A stretch of DNA of 15,046 bases, from contig CALFOA010000409.1 in assembly GCA_937919795.1 (NCBI GenBank), positions 1-15,046 of the forward strand, given 5' to 3'. Positions within the stretch are counted from its first letter, which is position 1; each line of letters opens with the position of its first letter. The position numbers and the translations under genes are program-made. The notes under the pieces were generated by a model. That model searched no databases and had not been told where the DNA came from. It saw only the letters and a list, made by a program, of their open reading frames with translations. Below, one piece after another: positions 1 through 5,560 of the stretch. This stretch comes from an uncultured Neisseria sp. Its GTDB lineage: Bacteria; Pseudomonadota; Gammaproteobacteria; Burkholderiales; Neisseriaceae.

Positions 1-117
1 GGTTTGATTGCCGTCAGTCAATACTGGCAAAGGAAGCAAGCGTAGCCTGCATCAAATGCCTATTCGAGCGGTAGGGTGTAGTCGTATAGCTTACGCCACG
101 CGTTTTTATTATTTAAA
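1..117. other. Left-edge stretch with no supported gene
   Basis: I see no convincing gene here. An open frame from position 8 to 199 exists, but it runs straight through the DUS hairpin at 118-171 and has no ribosome binding site, so I do not call it. The segment around 71-102 (GGTAGGGTGTAGTC, then TTACGCCACGCG) resembles the short degenerate intergenic repeats common in Neisseria genomes. I cannot assign it to a named family. Confidence 0.4.
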
Positions 118-177
118 TGCCTGTCTGAAAGATTTGGTAGCTTCTCAAAAGCTCACTTTTTTCAGACAGGCTTTTTT
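118..177 (+). terminator. DUS-pair hairpin terminator
   Basis: GCCTGTCTGAAA at 119-130 pairs perfectly with TTTCAGACAGGC at 160-171, followed by six T residues at 172-177. This is an intrinsic terminator for transcription moving rightwards, presumably from a gene left of the window. The left arm is a full TGCCTGTCTGAA uptake sequence (118-129). The right arm has T instead of A after GGC, so its 12-mer is imperfect. The 29-nt loop contains AGCTTCTCAAAAGCT, perhaps a worn remnant of the repeat found in other hairpin loops of this window. Confidence 0.75.
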
Positions 178-205
178 CATTAAACTACTGTTTTACTAAA
201 TCAAT

Positions 206-217
206 AGGCCGTCTGAA
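206..217 (+). repeat. DNA uptake sequence, AG dialect
   Basis: AGGCCGTCTGAA is an exact AG-DUS, the 12-mer bound by the minor pilin ComP during natural transformation in many Neisseria. This copy is single, not part of a hairpin, and lies just beyond the end of the decayed ATPase fragment. Confidence 0.9.
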
Positions 218-220
218 AAG

Positions 221-376
221 TTATTTGTTTCCTAAAATAGAACCCCCATACAACGTCGCGTTTACCAACCAATCTTGTTACCGATAGTCCGCCATAGAAA
301 GCCTGATATGTTCCGGCTGAAACTGTTTCACATAGACTTTCACTTCAATCGGAATCACGGCTTGCTTGCGTTGCAT
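221..376 (-). pseudogene. Remnant of a DUF4143-type ATPase gene, C-terminal end
   Basis: On the minus strand, the frame from 376 reads MQRKQAVIPIEVK, then VYVKQFQPEHIRLSMADYR, then TAA at 278-280. Past that stop the same frame continues QDWLVNATLYGGSI to a second stop at 221-223. DUF4143-type ATPases typically end with an IPIEVKA core, a residue run ending in K-x-Y, then FxPE, R-x-S-x-x-x-Y, a DW motif and PLY. This fragment keeps that order, lacks about ten residues between IEVK and VYV, and has a nonsense codon where an E or Q codon is usual. There is no ribosome binding site, and the upstream frame stops within about 60 nt. It is a dead C-terminal relic, of a different subfamily from the intact ATPase at 1918. 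Family recognition is from memory. Confidence 0.6.
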
Positions 377-421
377 GGCGATTTTTCTGAAAGTATTTGG
401 TTACTATTTCCGGCAAACATC

Positions 422-478
422 ACATTTTTTCCAACGAAAAAGTGTGGGTAGATTACATTTTTTCGTTGGAAAAAATGT
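422..478. repeat. 20-bp perfect inverted repeat
   Basis: ACATTTTTTCCAACGAAAAA at 422-441 is matched by its exact reverse complement at 459-478, with a 17-nt spacer. Each arm is itself nearly palindromic (TTTTTC-CAAC-GAAAAA), so the element could be two copies of one operator or one long hairpin. It lies just upstream, in the reading direction, of the decayed ATPase fragment, and may be the original control region of that gene. There is no T-run typical of a terminator beyond either arm. Confidence 0.7.
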
Positions 479-578
479 TTATCGGGTGCTCAAGCTAAAG
501 ATGGCTCTTTTCAATCTGATTTAATGCAAGCAAGGGTTTGCAAAAATTCTTTGTTTGAGAAGCGGGTAGGGCAGGTTA
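479..578. other. Gene-free spacer
   Basis: Between the inverted repeat and the DUS elements I find no start codon with a ribosome binding site, no RNA gene and no recognisable coding remnant. It is plain intergenic DNA as far as I can tell. Confidence 0.5.
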
Positions 579-590
579 AGGCCGTCTGAA
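579..590 (+). repeat. DNA uptake sequence, AG dialect, abutting a TG-dialect copy
   Basis: AGGCCGTCTGAA is an exact AG-DUS. One base later a TGCCTGTCTGAA copy begins (592-603) in the same orientation. The first copy is outside the hairpin stem and the second forms its left arm. Confidence 0.9.
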
Positions 591-636
591 ATGCCTGTCT
601 GAAAGTTTTATGCAGTTGAAACTTTCAGACAGGCAT
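591..636 (-). terminator. DUS-pair hairpin terminator of the TetR gene
   Basis: An 18-bp perfect stem, ATGCCTGTCTGAAAGTTT at 591-608 against 619-636, encloses a 10-nt loop. Both arms contain the full TGCCTGTCTGAA uptake sequence. It lies 20 nt past the TetR stop codon, so it most likely ends that transcript. Beyond the left arm on the minus strand comes TTCAGACGGCC rather than a clean T-run, so termination may be weaker than at 1777. Confidence 0.75.
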
Positions 637-656
637 TCCTTTGTGTAAACAGGGTT

Positions 657-1175
657 TCAGGTATTCTGAAACGCCCGTACCGCATCGCCTTGCCCTGCCT
701 GCGCGGCGGCGATCATGCCTTCGCCGATCAGAAAAGCATGGTTGGCGGTGGTGACGGCGTTGTCCACACCGGCAGTGTGCAGCCGTTGTTGCAGGATTTG
801 GCGGATTTGGTGTTTGTGGGCGGCCGCGGTGCGGTGTGGCTCGCTGTCGGGGTCTGTGTATTCGGCGCAGGCGTGCAGGAACAGGCAGCCGCAGAAATCG
901 GTTTCGTGCGTCCAATCGGCGATAAATTGTAGATAAGCTTCAACGGTTTGGCTTTCCGGCTGCCGGTTTAGCGCGGTTTGCATGCGCTCGACAAAGTCGT
1001 GATGGCGGTAGTCCAATACGGCGGCGATGAGGCCGTCTTTACTGCCGAAATGGGCGTAAAGGGTGCGCTTGGTGATGCCTGCCTGCTGGGCGAGTAATTC
1101 AACACCGCAGGCGTGAAAGCCTTGTTTGTAAAAGGTTTCATAAGCGGTGAGGATGATTTTTTGGCGGGTGTCCAT
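657..1175 (-). CDS. TetR/AcrR family transcriptional regulator
   Basis: A 172-residue protein with the size and architecture of a TetR-family repressor. Residues about 5-50 form the helix-turn-helix domain: ILTAYETFYKQGFHACGVELLAQQAGITKRTLYAHFGSKDGL is the canonical run, with the recognition helix around TKRTLYAHF. The rest is a helical ligand-binding domain whose ligand cannot be read from sequence. ATG at 1173-1175 follows AAGGAAA at a good distance. It is transcribed away from the HPP-family membrane protein gene at 1254, and the 78-nt gap between them holds two near-identical palindromes, so it probably represses itself and that gene. Its transcript ends at the DUS hairpin at 591-636. Confidence 0.92.
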   Translation of the reverse strand: MDTRQKIILTAYETFYKQGFHACGVELLAQQAGITKRTLYAHFGSKDGLIAAVLDYRHHDFVERMQTALNRQPESQTVEAYLQFIADWTHETDFCGCLFLHACAEYTDPDSEPHRTAAAHKHQIRQILQQRLHTAGVDNAVTTANHAFLIGEGMIAAAQAGQGDAVRAFQNT

Positions 1176-1192
1176 ACTTTTCCTTGTTTGAC

Positions 1193-1208
1193 TATACCGA
1201 ACGGTGTA
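1193..1208. promoter_or_regulatory. TetR operator-like palindrome 1
   Basis: TATACCG-AA-CGGTGTA is a palindrome with 7-bp arms and one mismatch. The sequence TTGACT at 1188-1193, a good -35 hexamer for the rightward gene, overlaps its left edge, so repressor binding here would block RNA polymerase. It is an imperfect copy of the palindrome at 1218-1235, 26 bp away centre to centre. Confidence 0.7.
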
Positions 1209-1217
1209 CTATTTGAG

Positions 1218-1235
1218 ATATACCGTTCGGTATAT
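1218..1235. promoter_or_regulatory. TetR operator-like palindrome 2
   Basis: ATATACCG-TT-CGGTATAT has perfect 8-bp arms around a 2-bp centre. The core ATACCGNNCGGTAT is typical of TetR-family operators. It lies between the divergent TetR and HPP genes, just before the ribosome binding site of the HPP gene (AAGGA at 1241-1245). Confidence 0.75.
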
Positions 1236-1253
1236 TTTATAAGGATAAGCATC

Positions 1254-1760
1254 ATGAGTACACCAAAAAAATTATTTCAGCCTTACGAAACTTGCCCCGC
1301 GCGGCTGCCGTGGCGCGGGATTGCGCTGGCTTGGTTGGGTGCGGCTTTGGCAACGGCGGCGTTTGCCTTCGCACATTTTTCTCTGCATAAGACGTTGATT
1401 TTGGGTTCGTTCGGCGCCAGCTGCTTGTTGGTGTTTGCCTATCCACAAAGCCCGTTCGCGCAGCCGCGCAATGTGATCGGCGGGCATTTTATCGCCACGC
1501 TGACGGGCTTGGTGTTTTTAGCCATTTTCGGTGTAAGCTGGTGGGCAATGGCGCTGGCGGTAGGAACAGCGATTGCGTTGATGCTATTGGCTCGTATGCC
1601 GCACCCGCCCGCAGGTTCTAATCCGCTGATTGTGATGCTGGCCGGAGCCGGCTGGGATTTTTTGCTAATGCCGACCTTGGCTGGTTCGCTGATTTTGGTG
1701 GCGGTGGCGCTGGTTTACAATAATTTGGGCGGACGGCGGTATCCGACTTATTGGTGGTGA
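1254..1760 (+). CDS. HPP family integral membrane protein
   Basis: The start chosen is ATG 1254, preceded by AAGGATAAGC. An in-frame ATG at 1113 would add 47 residues but would run through both operators and into the TetR gene. The 168-residue product has about five hydrophobic segments (roughly 22-41, 47-63, 75-92, 96-113 and 140-156). It carries the family signatures QPRN at 70-73 and MPHPPAGSNPL around 116-125, the HPP motif that names the family. Some plant and cyanobacterial members take part in nitrite transport; whether this one does is unknown. It is divergent from the TetR gene and probably controlled by it. A strong DUS hairpin terminator follows 16 nt after the stop. Confidence 0.88.
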   Translation: MSTPKKLFQPYETCPARLPWRGIALAWLGAALATAAFAFAHFSLHKTLILGSFGASCLLVFAYPQSPFAQPRNVIGGHFIATLTGLVFLAIFGVSWWAMALAVGTAIALMLLARMPHPPAGSNPLIVMLAGAGWDFLLMPTLAGSLILVAVALVYNNLGGRRYPTYWW

Positions 1761-1776
1761 GTTGAGCATATTAGCA

Positions 1777-1813
1777 ATGCCTGTCTGAAAAAAACTTTCA
1801 GACAGGCATTTTT
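1777..1813 (+). terminator. DUS-pair hairpin terminator of the HPP gene
   Basis: A 14-bp perfect stem, ATGCCTGTCTGAAA at 1777-1790 with 1796-1809, closes a 5-nt loop (AAAAC) and is followed by a T-run. Both arms carry the full TGCCTGTCTGAA uptake sequence. Confidence 0.88.
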
Positions 1814-1815
1814 AT

Positions 1816-1871
1816 CTATGTTTGAAATTTTTCACAAATTCAAAAAAATTTCAACTATGTATGAAATTTTT
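1816..1871. promoter_or_regulatory. Repeated AT-rich boxes upstream of the ATPase gene
   Basis: A 17-mer CTATGTNTGAAATTTTT occurs at 1816-1832 and 1855-1871 with one mismatch, 39 bp apart. Between them, 1844-1854 (AAAAATTTCAA) is the exact reverse complement of 1822-1832 (TTGAAATTTTT). The box therefore occurs three times: forward, reverse, forward. A candidate promoter overlaps the last box: ATGAAA at 1861-1866 and TAAAGT at 1884-1889, 17 nt apart. The layout suggests an operator; the protein that binds it is unknown. Confidence 0.55.
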
Positions 1872-1892
1872 ATCAGTTTGTGGTAAAGTTTG

Positions 1893-1911
1893 CTCCATAG
1901 TTTCTATGGAG
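1893..1911 (+). promoter_or_regulatory. Hairpin covering the Shine-Dalgarno sequence of the ATPase gene
   Basis: CTCCATAG at 1893-1900 and CTATGGAG at 1904-1911 form an 8-bp perfect stem with a 3-nt loop. The GGAG at 1908-1911 is the only good ribosome binding site for the ATG at 1918, so in the folded messenger it would be paired. This suggests limited or conditional translation. Confidence 0.55.
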
Positions 1912-1917
1912 TGAGCC

Positions 1918-3126
1918 ATGAAAAAAGATCTAATCTACCGCAAACGCTATTTGGAGCGGGTGCGTCCATTTATCGGCAAATCGTTGATTAAAGTGTTTAC
2001 CGGGCAGCGCCGGGTGGGCAAAAGCTATTTGCTGTTCCAAATTATGCAGGAAATTCAAGCCAACGATACATCTGCCCATATCATTTATATCAACAAAGAA
2101 GACTTGGCTTTTTCACATTTAAAAACCGCGCAAGAGCTTGCTGAGTATGTATTGGCTGAAAAGAAGAGCGGTGTAAAAAATTACGTTTTTATTGATGAAA
2201 TTCAAGAGATTGCTGATTTTGAAGCCGCGCTGCGCTCTCTGCTTTTGGATGAGGAGCTGGATTTGTATTGTACGGGCAGCAATGCCCATCTGTTGTCACG
2301 CGATATTGCGGGCGCATTGAGCGGGCGGGCGGTTGAAATCAACGTTCACTCGCTGGCTTACTTTGAGTTTTTGGAATTTATGCAGTTGGAAGACAGCGAT
2401 CAAGCGATGTCGCAATTCTTGAAATATGGCGGTTTACCCTATTTGAAAGACTTACCGCTGCAAGACCATATCATATTCGAATACCTGCGCAACATTTATT
2501 CCACCATCGCCGTGCGCGATATTGTGAACCGCTATGCTTTGCGGAACGTACAATTTTTGGAGCAGCTTACCCAATTTCTGGCCAGCAATATCGGCAATCT
2601 GTTTTCTGCCAAAAAAATCAGTGATTTCCTCAAATCACAGCGTATTTCCGCCAACACTACGCAAGTGCAAAACTACGCAGAATATCTTGCCAACGCCTTT
2701 CTTATCCACAAAGTGCCTCGCTATGATATTGAAGGAAAACGTGTTTTTGAAATCGGCGAAAAATACTATTTCGAAGATTTAGGCTTGCGCAATGCGCTCA
2801 TCGGCTATCGGGCGCAAGATCGCGGCAAGTTGTTGGAAAACACGATTTTCAACCATCTGCAAATCGCGGGTTACGATGTCAAAATCGGCGGGCTGAACAG
2901 CCAAGAAATCGACTTTGTTGCAGAAAAAAACGGCGAACGGATTTATGTACAAGCCACGCTCACCATCAACGAAGAAAAAACGCTGGAGCGCGAATTTGGC
3001 AATTTGCTGAAAATTCAGGACAACTACCCGAAATATGTGGTGACGATGGACGAATTTGAAGGAAACACTTTTGAAGGCGTGCAATGTTTGAGTGTGCGGG
3101 CATTTTTGAAGATGTTGGAAGAATAG
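1918..3126 (+). CDS. DUF4143-type ATP-binding protein (AAA superfamily)
   Basis: A 402-residue protein of the widespread orphan family of AAA ATPases followed by a DUF4143 region. Residues 29-36, GQRRVGKS, are Walker A. Residues 89-96, YVFIDEIQ, are Walker B with D93 and E94. TGSNA at 119-123 fits the sensor-1 position, and LSGR at 134-137 is also typical. The C-terminal part (about 200-402) holds a helical region and a fold related to PD-(D/E)XK nucleases: EIDFV with D332, then IYVQA with Q345. The lysine usual after the acidic or glutamine residue is absent. The cellular role of the family is not established. The gene stands alone on its strand, between terminators at 1777 and 3197, with its own repeated boxes and SD hairpin. 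A relic of a related gene lies at 221-376. Confidence 0.85.
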   Translation: MKKDLIYRKRYLERVRPFIGKSLIKVFTGQRRVGKSYLLFQIMQEIQANDTSAHIIYINKEDLAFSHLKTAQELAEYVLAEKKSGVKNYVFIDEIQEIADFEAALRSLLLDEELDLYCTGSNAHLLSRDIAGALSGRAVEINVHSLAYFEFLEFMQLEDSDQAMSQFLKYGGLPYLKDLPLQDHIIFEYLRNIYSTIAVRDIVNRYALRNVQFLEQLTQFLASNIGNLFSAKKISDFLKSQRISANTTQVQNYAEYLANAFLIHKVPRYDIEGKRVFEIGEKYYFEDLGLRNALIGYRAQDRGKLLENTIFNHLQIAGYDVKIGGLNSQEIDFVAEKNGERIYVQATLTINEEKTLEREFGNLLKIQDNYPKYVVTMDEFEGNTFEGVQCLSVRAFLKMLEE

Positions 3127-3194
3127 TGGATGCCGTTTTAGAAAACATGGCTGGCGGTTGCTACGGCTTATGGGTAGTGATTTGAAATGATAAG

Positions 3195-3260
3195 AAATGC
3201 CTGTCTGAAAAAAACTTTAGCTACGCAGAAACTCACAAGCTCGTTTTCAGACAGGCATTT
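3195..3260. terminator. Bidirectional DUS-pair hairpin between the ATPase and pirin genes
   Basis: AAATGCCTGTCTGAAAA at 3195-3211 pairs with 3244-3260 in a 17-bp perfect stem, A-rich on one side and T-rich on the other, so it can work for both convergent genes. Both arms contain the full TGCCTGTCTGAA uptake sequence. The loop carries one copy of a repeat (TTTAGCTACGCAGAAACTC, 3216-3234) also seen in the elements at 5009 and 8078. Confidence 0.8.
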
Positions 3261-3284
3261 GTTTTATCAACATAAACGTTTCAA

Positions 3285-4019
3285 TCAAGCCTGATGGGTA
3301 GCGGCGGCCACATCCATTGGCACGTCCATCAACAAAATCTCGGCATCGCCCACGGCGGTGACTTCAAAACTGTCGGTATCCCATACGCCCAAGCCGTCGC
3401 GCTCGTTTAATTCGATATCGCCGATTTTGGCTTTGCCTTTAATCACAAATACATACACGCCGTTTCCTGCGCGTTTTACCTGATAAGGTTTGCTGAGGCC
3501 GTCTGAAAACTTGGCCAATGAAAACCAAGCGTCTTGGTGAATCCATACACCGGCGTCGTCGGCGTGGGGCGACACAATTTGCTGAAAATCATTGGGTTGT
3601 GCTTCATCGGCAATGCGGATTTGCTGATAGCGCGGTTCCACGCCGTTTTTGCGGGTTAATACCCAGATTTGCAGAAATTTCACGGCTTGATCGGCGTTGG
3701 CGTTCATTTCGCTGTGGGTCACGCCGGTGCCGGCCGACATAATCTGCACATCGCCCTGGCGGATGATGCTGCCGTTGCCCATGCTGTCTTTGTGCGCCAA
3801 ATCGCCTTCCAGCGGGATGGAAATAATTTCCATATCGCGGTGCGGGTGGGTGCCGAAGCCTTGCCCGCCGGCCACTTGGTCGTCGTTAATCACGCGCAAC
3901 ACGCCGAAATTCATGCGGTTGCGGTCGTAATAATCGGCAAAACTGAAGGTGTGGCGGCTTTGTAACCAGCCGTGATGGGCGTTGCCGCGGCTCTCTGCGG
4001 TGTGTAAAACGGTTTGCAT
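3285..4019 (-). CDS. Pirin family protein (YhhW-like bicupin)
   Basis: A 244-residue bicupin of the pirin family, close in layout to E. coli YhhW, a quercetinase-like protein. The four metal ligands are present in the N-terminal cupin: H58 and H60 in GTHPHRDMEI, then H102 and E104 in GTGVTHSE. MSAGTGV is the typical pirin run. An iron centre with dioxygenase or redox-sensor activity is therefore likely; the natural substrate is unknown. The start is ATG 4017-4019, preceded by CCAGGAAAT; an upstream ATG at 4091 would add 24 residues without a ribosome site and cross the intergenic control region. An AG-DUS (3496-3507) lies inside the gene, encoding FSDGL on the coding strand. It is divergent from the LysR gene at 4128, its probable regulator, and ends at the hairpin at 3195-3260. 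Confidence 0.9.
   Translation of the reverse strand: MQTVLHTAESRGNAHHGWLQSRHTFSFADYYDRNRMNFGVLRVINDDQVAGGQGFGTHPHRDMEIISIPLEGDLAHKDSMGNGSIIRQGDVQIMSAGTGVTHSEMNANADQAVKFLQIWVLTRKNGVEPRYQQIRIADEAQPNDFQQIVSPHADDAGVWIHQDAWFSLAKFSDGLSKPYQVKRAGNGVYVFVIKGKAKIGDIELNERDGLGVWDTDSFEVTAVGDAEILLMDVPMDVAAATHQA
3496..3507 (+). repeat. DNA uptake sequence, AG dialect, inside the pirin gene
   Basis: An exact AGGCCGTCTGAA lies within the coding region of the pirin gene on the opposite strand. The gene reads it as phenylalanine-serine-aspartate-glycine-leucine. Confidence 0.9.
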
Positions 4020-4074
4020 AAAAATATTTCCTGGCGGTTTCGTTGTTGATGAGTGCATTTTAATTGTTTCTAAA

Positions 4075-4114
4075 TTTGCAACAAGATACAATTTTCAAAA
4101 TTAATTTTGCAAAA
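4075..4114. promoter_or_regulatory. Candidate LysR binding region between pirin and LysR genes
   Basis: The 108-nt gap of this divergent pair contains CAAAATTAATTTTG at 4096-4109, a perfect 14-bp palindrome. It overlaps TTTTGCAAAA (4105-4114), a second perfect palindrome, and TTTGCAA recurs at 4075-4081. LysR regulators normally bind AT-rich dyads with a T-N11-A core in such gaps, so this is the likely site; the assignment to the neighbouring regulator is inference. Confidence 0.5.
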
Positions 4115-4127
4115 ATAGAAAGATAAA

Positions 4128-5006
4128 ATGAAAAAGGTGAGCTTAGACGACATCCGCTTATTGGTGATGGTGGTGCAGGCGGGCAGCTTAAGCCGTGCGG
4201 CCGAGCTGACCGGCATTCCCGTTTCCCGCCTCAGCCGCCGCCTGACCGAGCTGGAATCGGCCTTGGGTACGCAGTTGATGAACCGCGGCAAAAAAGGCGT
4301 GAGCCTGAACGAAGTGGGCAAACGCTTTTTCGAGCACGGCCAAAATATGCTGCAACAGGCGCAGCAGGCGCTGGAAAGTGTGCAGGAAAACCTGAAACAC
4401 CCCAGCGGTTTGCTGCGCTTATCGATTGCCGGCGATGTGTACCATCCTTTGCTGGCACCGCTGTTGCCCGAATACCTGAGCGCCTACCCCGAAGTGCGGC
4501 TGGATATTCAGCTCACCCAACAAAAAATCGGCATGATTCAAGACGGCTTCGATATCGCGATACGGGCGGGTGCGATTGAAAACGACCATGTGGTCGCCAA
4601 ACCGCTGACTAAACTGCGCTTCGGCATCTTCGCGTCGCAAACCTATTTGCAGCAATACGGCGCGCCGCAAAGCCCCAACGATCTTTATCGGCACCAACTG
4701 GTCGCCCAAAGCCTGACCTTGCCTTGGCGTTTTCAAAAACAGCGGCAAACGGTAGAAATCATGCCGATGGCCGCCGTGGCCGGTAATGACTTTTTGCTGG
4801 TGGAAAAGCTGATTGAGCAAGGCGTGGGCATCGGAATGCTGTTCACCACTTCGGCGAAGCGTTACCCTGAATTGATGGAGGTGTTAAGCGATTGGCAGAT
4901 TCCCGATTCCACGCTTTCGCTGCTGTATTACAAAAATAGGGGCGCGGTGCCGGTAGTGAACAGTTTTGCCCAATGGTTGGCGGGGAAAATGGGGGAGGCC
5001 GTCTGA
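4128..5006 (+). CDS. LysR family transcriptional regulator, next to pirin
   Basis: A 292-residue LysR-type regulator of normal length. Residues about 5-62 are the winged helix-turn-helix (LLVMVVQAGSLSRAAELTG, then VSRLSRRLTELESALG). The co-inducer domain starts around residue 88, with LLRLSIAGDV and the DGFDIAIRAG run typical of the family. Its N-terminus resembles the LysR protein at 7156 (VQAGSLS, LSRRL/ISRQI) more than the other three in this window. It is divergent from the pirin gene and probably controls it. The last codons and stop lie inside an AG-DUS (4996-5007): GCC GTC TGA gives the final Ala-Val-stop. The inducer is unknown. Confidence 0.93.
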   Translation: MKKVSLDDIRLLVMVVQAGSLSRAAELTGIPVSRLSRRLTELESALGTQLMNRGKKGVSLNEVGKRFFEHGQNMLQQAQQALESVQENLKHPSGLLRLSIAGDVYHPLLAPLLPEYLSAYPEVRLDIQLTQQKIGMIQDGFDIAIRAGAIENDHVVAKPLTKLRFGIFASQTYLQQYGAPQSPNDLYRHQLVAQSLTLPWRFQKQRQTVEIMPMAAVAGNDFLLVEKLIEQGVGIGMLFTTSAKRYPELMEVLSDWQIPDSTLSLLYYKNRGAVPVVNSFAQWLAGKMGEAV

Positions 5007-5007
5007 A
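4996..5007 (+). repeat. DNA uptake sequence, AG dialect, supplying a stop codon
   Basis: An exact AGGCCGTCTGAA overlaps the 3' end of the LysR gene, and the TGA inside the uptake sequence is that gene's stop codon. It is joined directly to the repeat element at 5009-5070. Confidence 0.9.
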
Positions 5008-5008
5008 A

Positions 5009-5070
5009 ACGAACGAAGTGAGTTTCTGCGAAGCTAAAACGAGCTTGCGAGTTGCTGCAAAGCTAAAACC
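5009..5070 (-). repeat. Tandem 29-bp repeat element joined to a DUS
   Basis: Read on the minus strand this stretch is two abutting units. Each starts G(G/C)TTTTAGCTT, continues with GCAG(A/C)AACTC, and ends in either GCAAGCT or ACTTCGTT. The array ends in CGTTTTCAGACGGC, the reverse of the adjoining DUS. The same two-unit array, in the opposite orientation, fills the loop of the hairpin at 8063-8153, and a single unit lies in the loop at 3210-3245. I have no name for this family. There is no spacer between units, so it is not a CRISPR. Confidence 0.75.
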
Positions 5071-5123
5071 ATCTTAGCCTATCATTAATTGCCACTTTTA
5101 CAGAATCCAAAAAGGAAACCACC

Positions 5124-5423
5124 ATGACCGAAAAACTTACCCTTGAAACCGCCATCGCCCACCGTGCTTTTGAAGTGGCGGGCAGGCCGAGCGAAACGGT
5201 TGATGTGTTTATCGGCAAACCGTTTCAAATGCCGGAAGGCGAATGGGCTTGCCCTTACCGCATTGTCGGGGCGGGGGAGGACATCTGTTTTCAAATTTAC
5301 GGTATCGACAGCGTGCAGGCACTTCAACTAGTTTGGAAAGTGATTGACGCCAATATTGCGGCGGCTGGGTTGGAATTGATGTTGTATGGGGAAAAGTTTG
5401 CGGGATTTGCGGCAGAAGATTGA
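5124..5423 (+). CDS. Small DUF6968-like protein of unknown function
   Basis: A 99-residue soluble protein, with ATG 5124 preceded by a good AAAGGAAACC ribosome site. The pattern fits what I remember of DUF6968: an N-terminal strand region, GKPFQMPEGEWACPYRI in the middle (residues about 31-47), and a C-terminal helix containing YGIDSVQALQLVW. No catalytic motif, signal peptide or membrane segment is visible. It follows the LysR gene at 4128 on the same strand after 117 nt occupied by the DUS-linked repeat array, and ends 14 nt before a DUS hairpin. It is probably its own transcript. A functional link with the pirin or redox genes is not shown by the sequence. Confidence 0.72.
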   Translation: MTEKLTLETAIAHRAFEVAGRPSETVDVFIGKPFQMPEGEWACPYRIVGAGEDICFQIYGIDSVQALQLVWKVIDANIAAAGLELMLYGEKFAGFAAED

Positions 5424-5436
5424 GTTGCTTATCACA

Positions 5437-5477
5437 ATGCCTGTCTGAAACTTACTTCGTTTGTTTCAGACAGGCAT
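5437..5477. terminator. Bidirectional DUS-pair hairpin after the DUF6968-like gene
   Basis: A 15-bp perfect stem, ATGCCTGTCTGAAAC at 5437-5451 with 5463-5477, has an 11-nt loop. Both arms are full TGCCTGTCTGAA uptake sequences. It separates this gene from the convergent YghU gene. The loop (TTACTTCGTTT) looks like a worn copy of the end of the 29-bp repeat unit (ACTTCGTTCGTTT). Confidence 0.8.
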
Positions 5478-5560
5478 TTGAAGGTTAAAAAACAATGATT
5501 GCTTACACAAAACCTTGTATTCAATCCTAAATCACTGATTTCACACTGCGGTACAAAAAA

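Noticed and set aside
8..199. 63-residue open frame at the left edge
   Set aside because: It has no ribosome site, reads through a DUS hairpin and a T-run, and gives a product with no recognisable pattern.
625..915. 96-residue minus-strand frame and other frames inside the TetR gene
   Set aside because: They lie inside the TetR gene in other frames and begin or end in a DUS hairpin; composition is that of a shadow frame rich in Arg and Pro.
1113..1253. N-terminal extension of the HPP protein
   Set aside because: It would place coding sequence over both operators, the promoter and the start of the TetR gene. ATG 1254 has a proper ribosome site.
2779..3084. 101-residue minus-strand frame inside the ATPase gene
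   Set aside because: It is antisense to a well-supported gene, with no ribosome site and no family resemblance.
4489..4500. GAAGTGCGGCTG as a third Haemophilus uptake sequence
   Set aside because: The ninth base is C instead of T and the flank is not AT-rich, so it is ordinary coding sequence.
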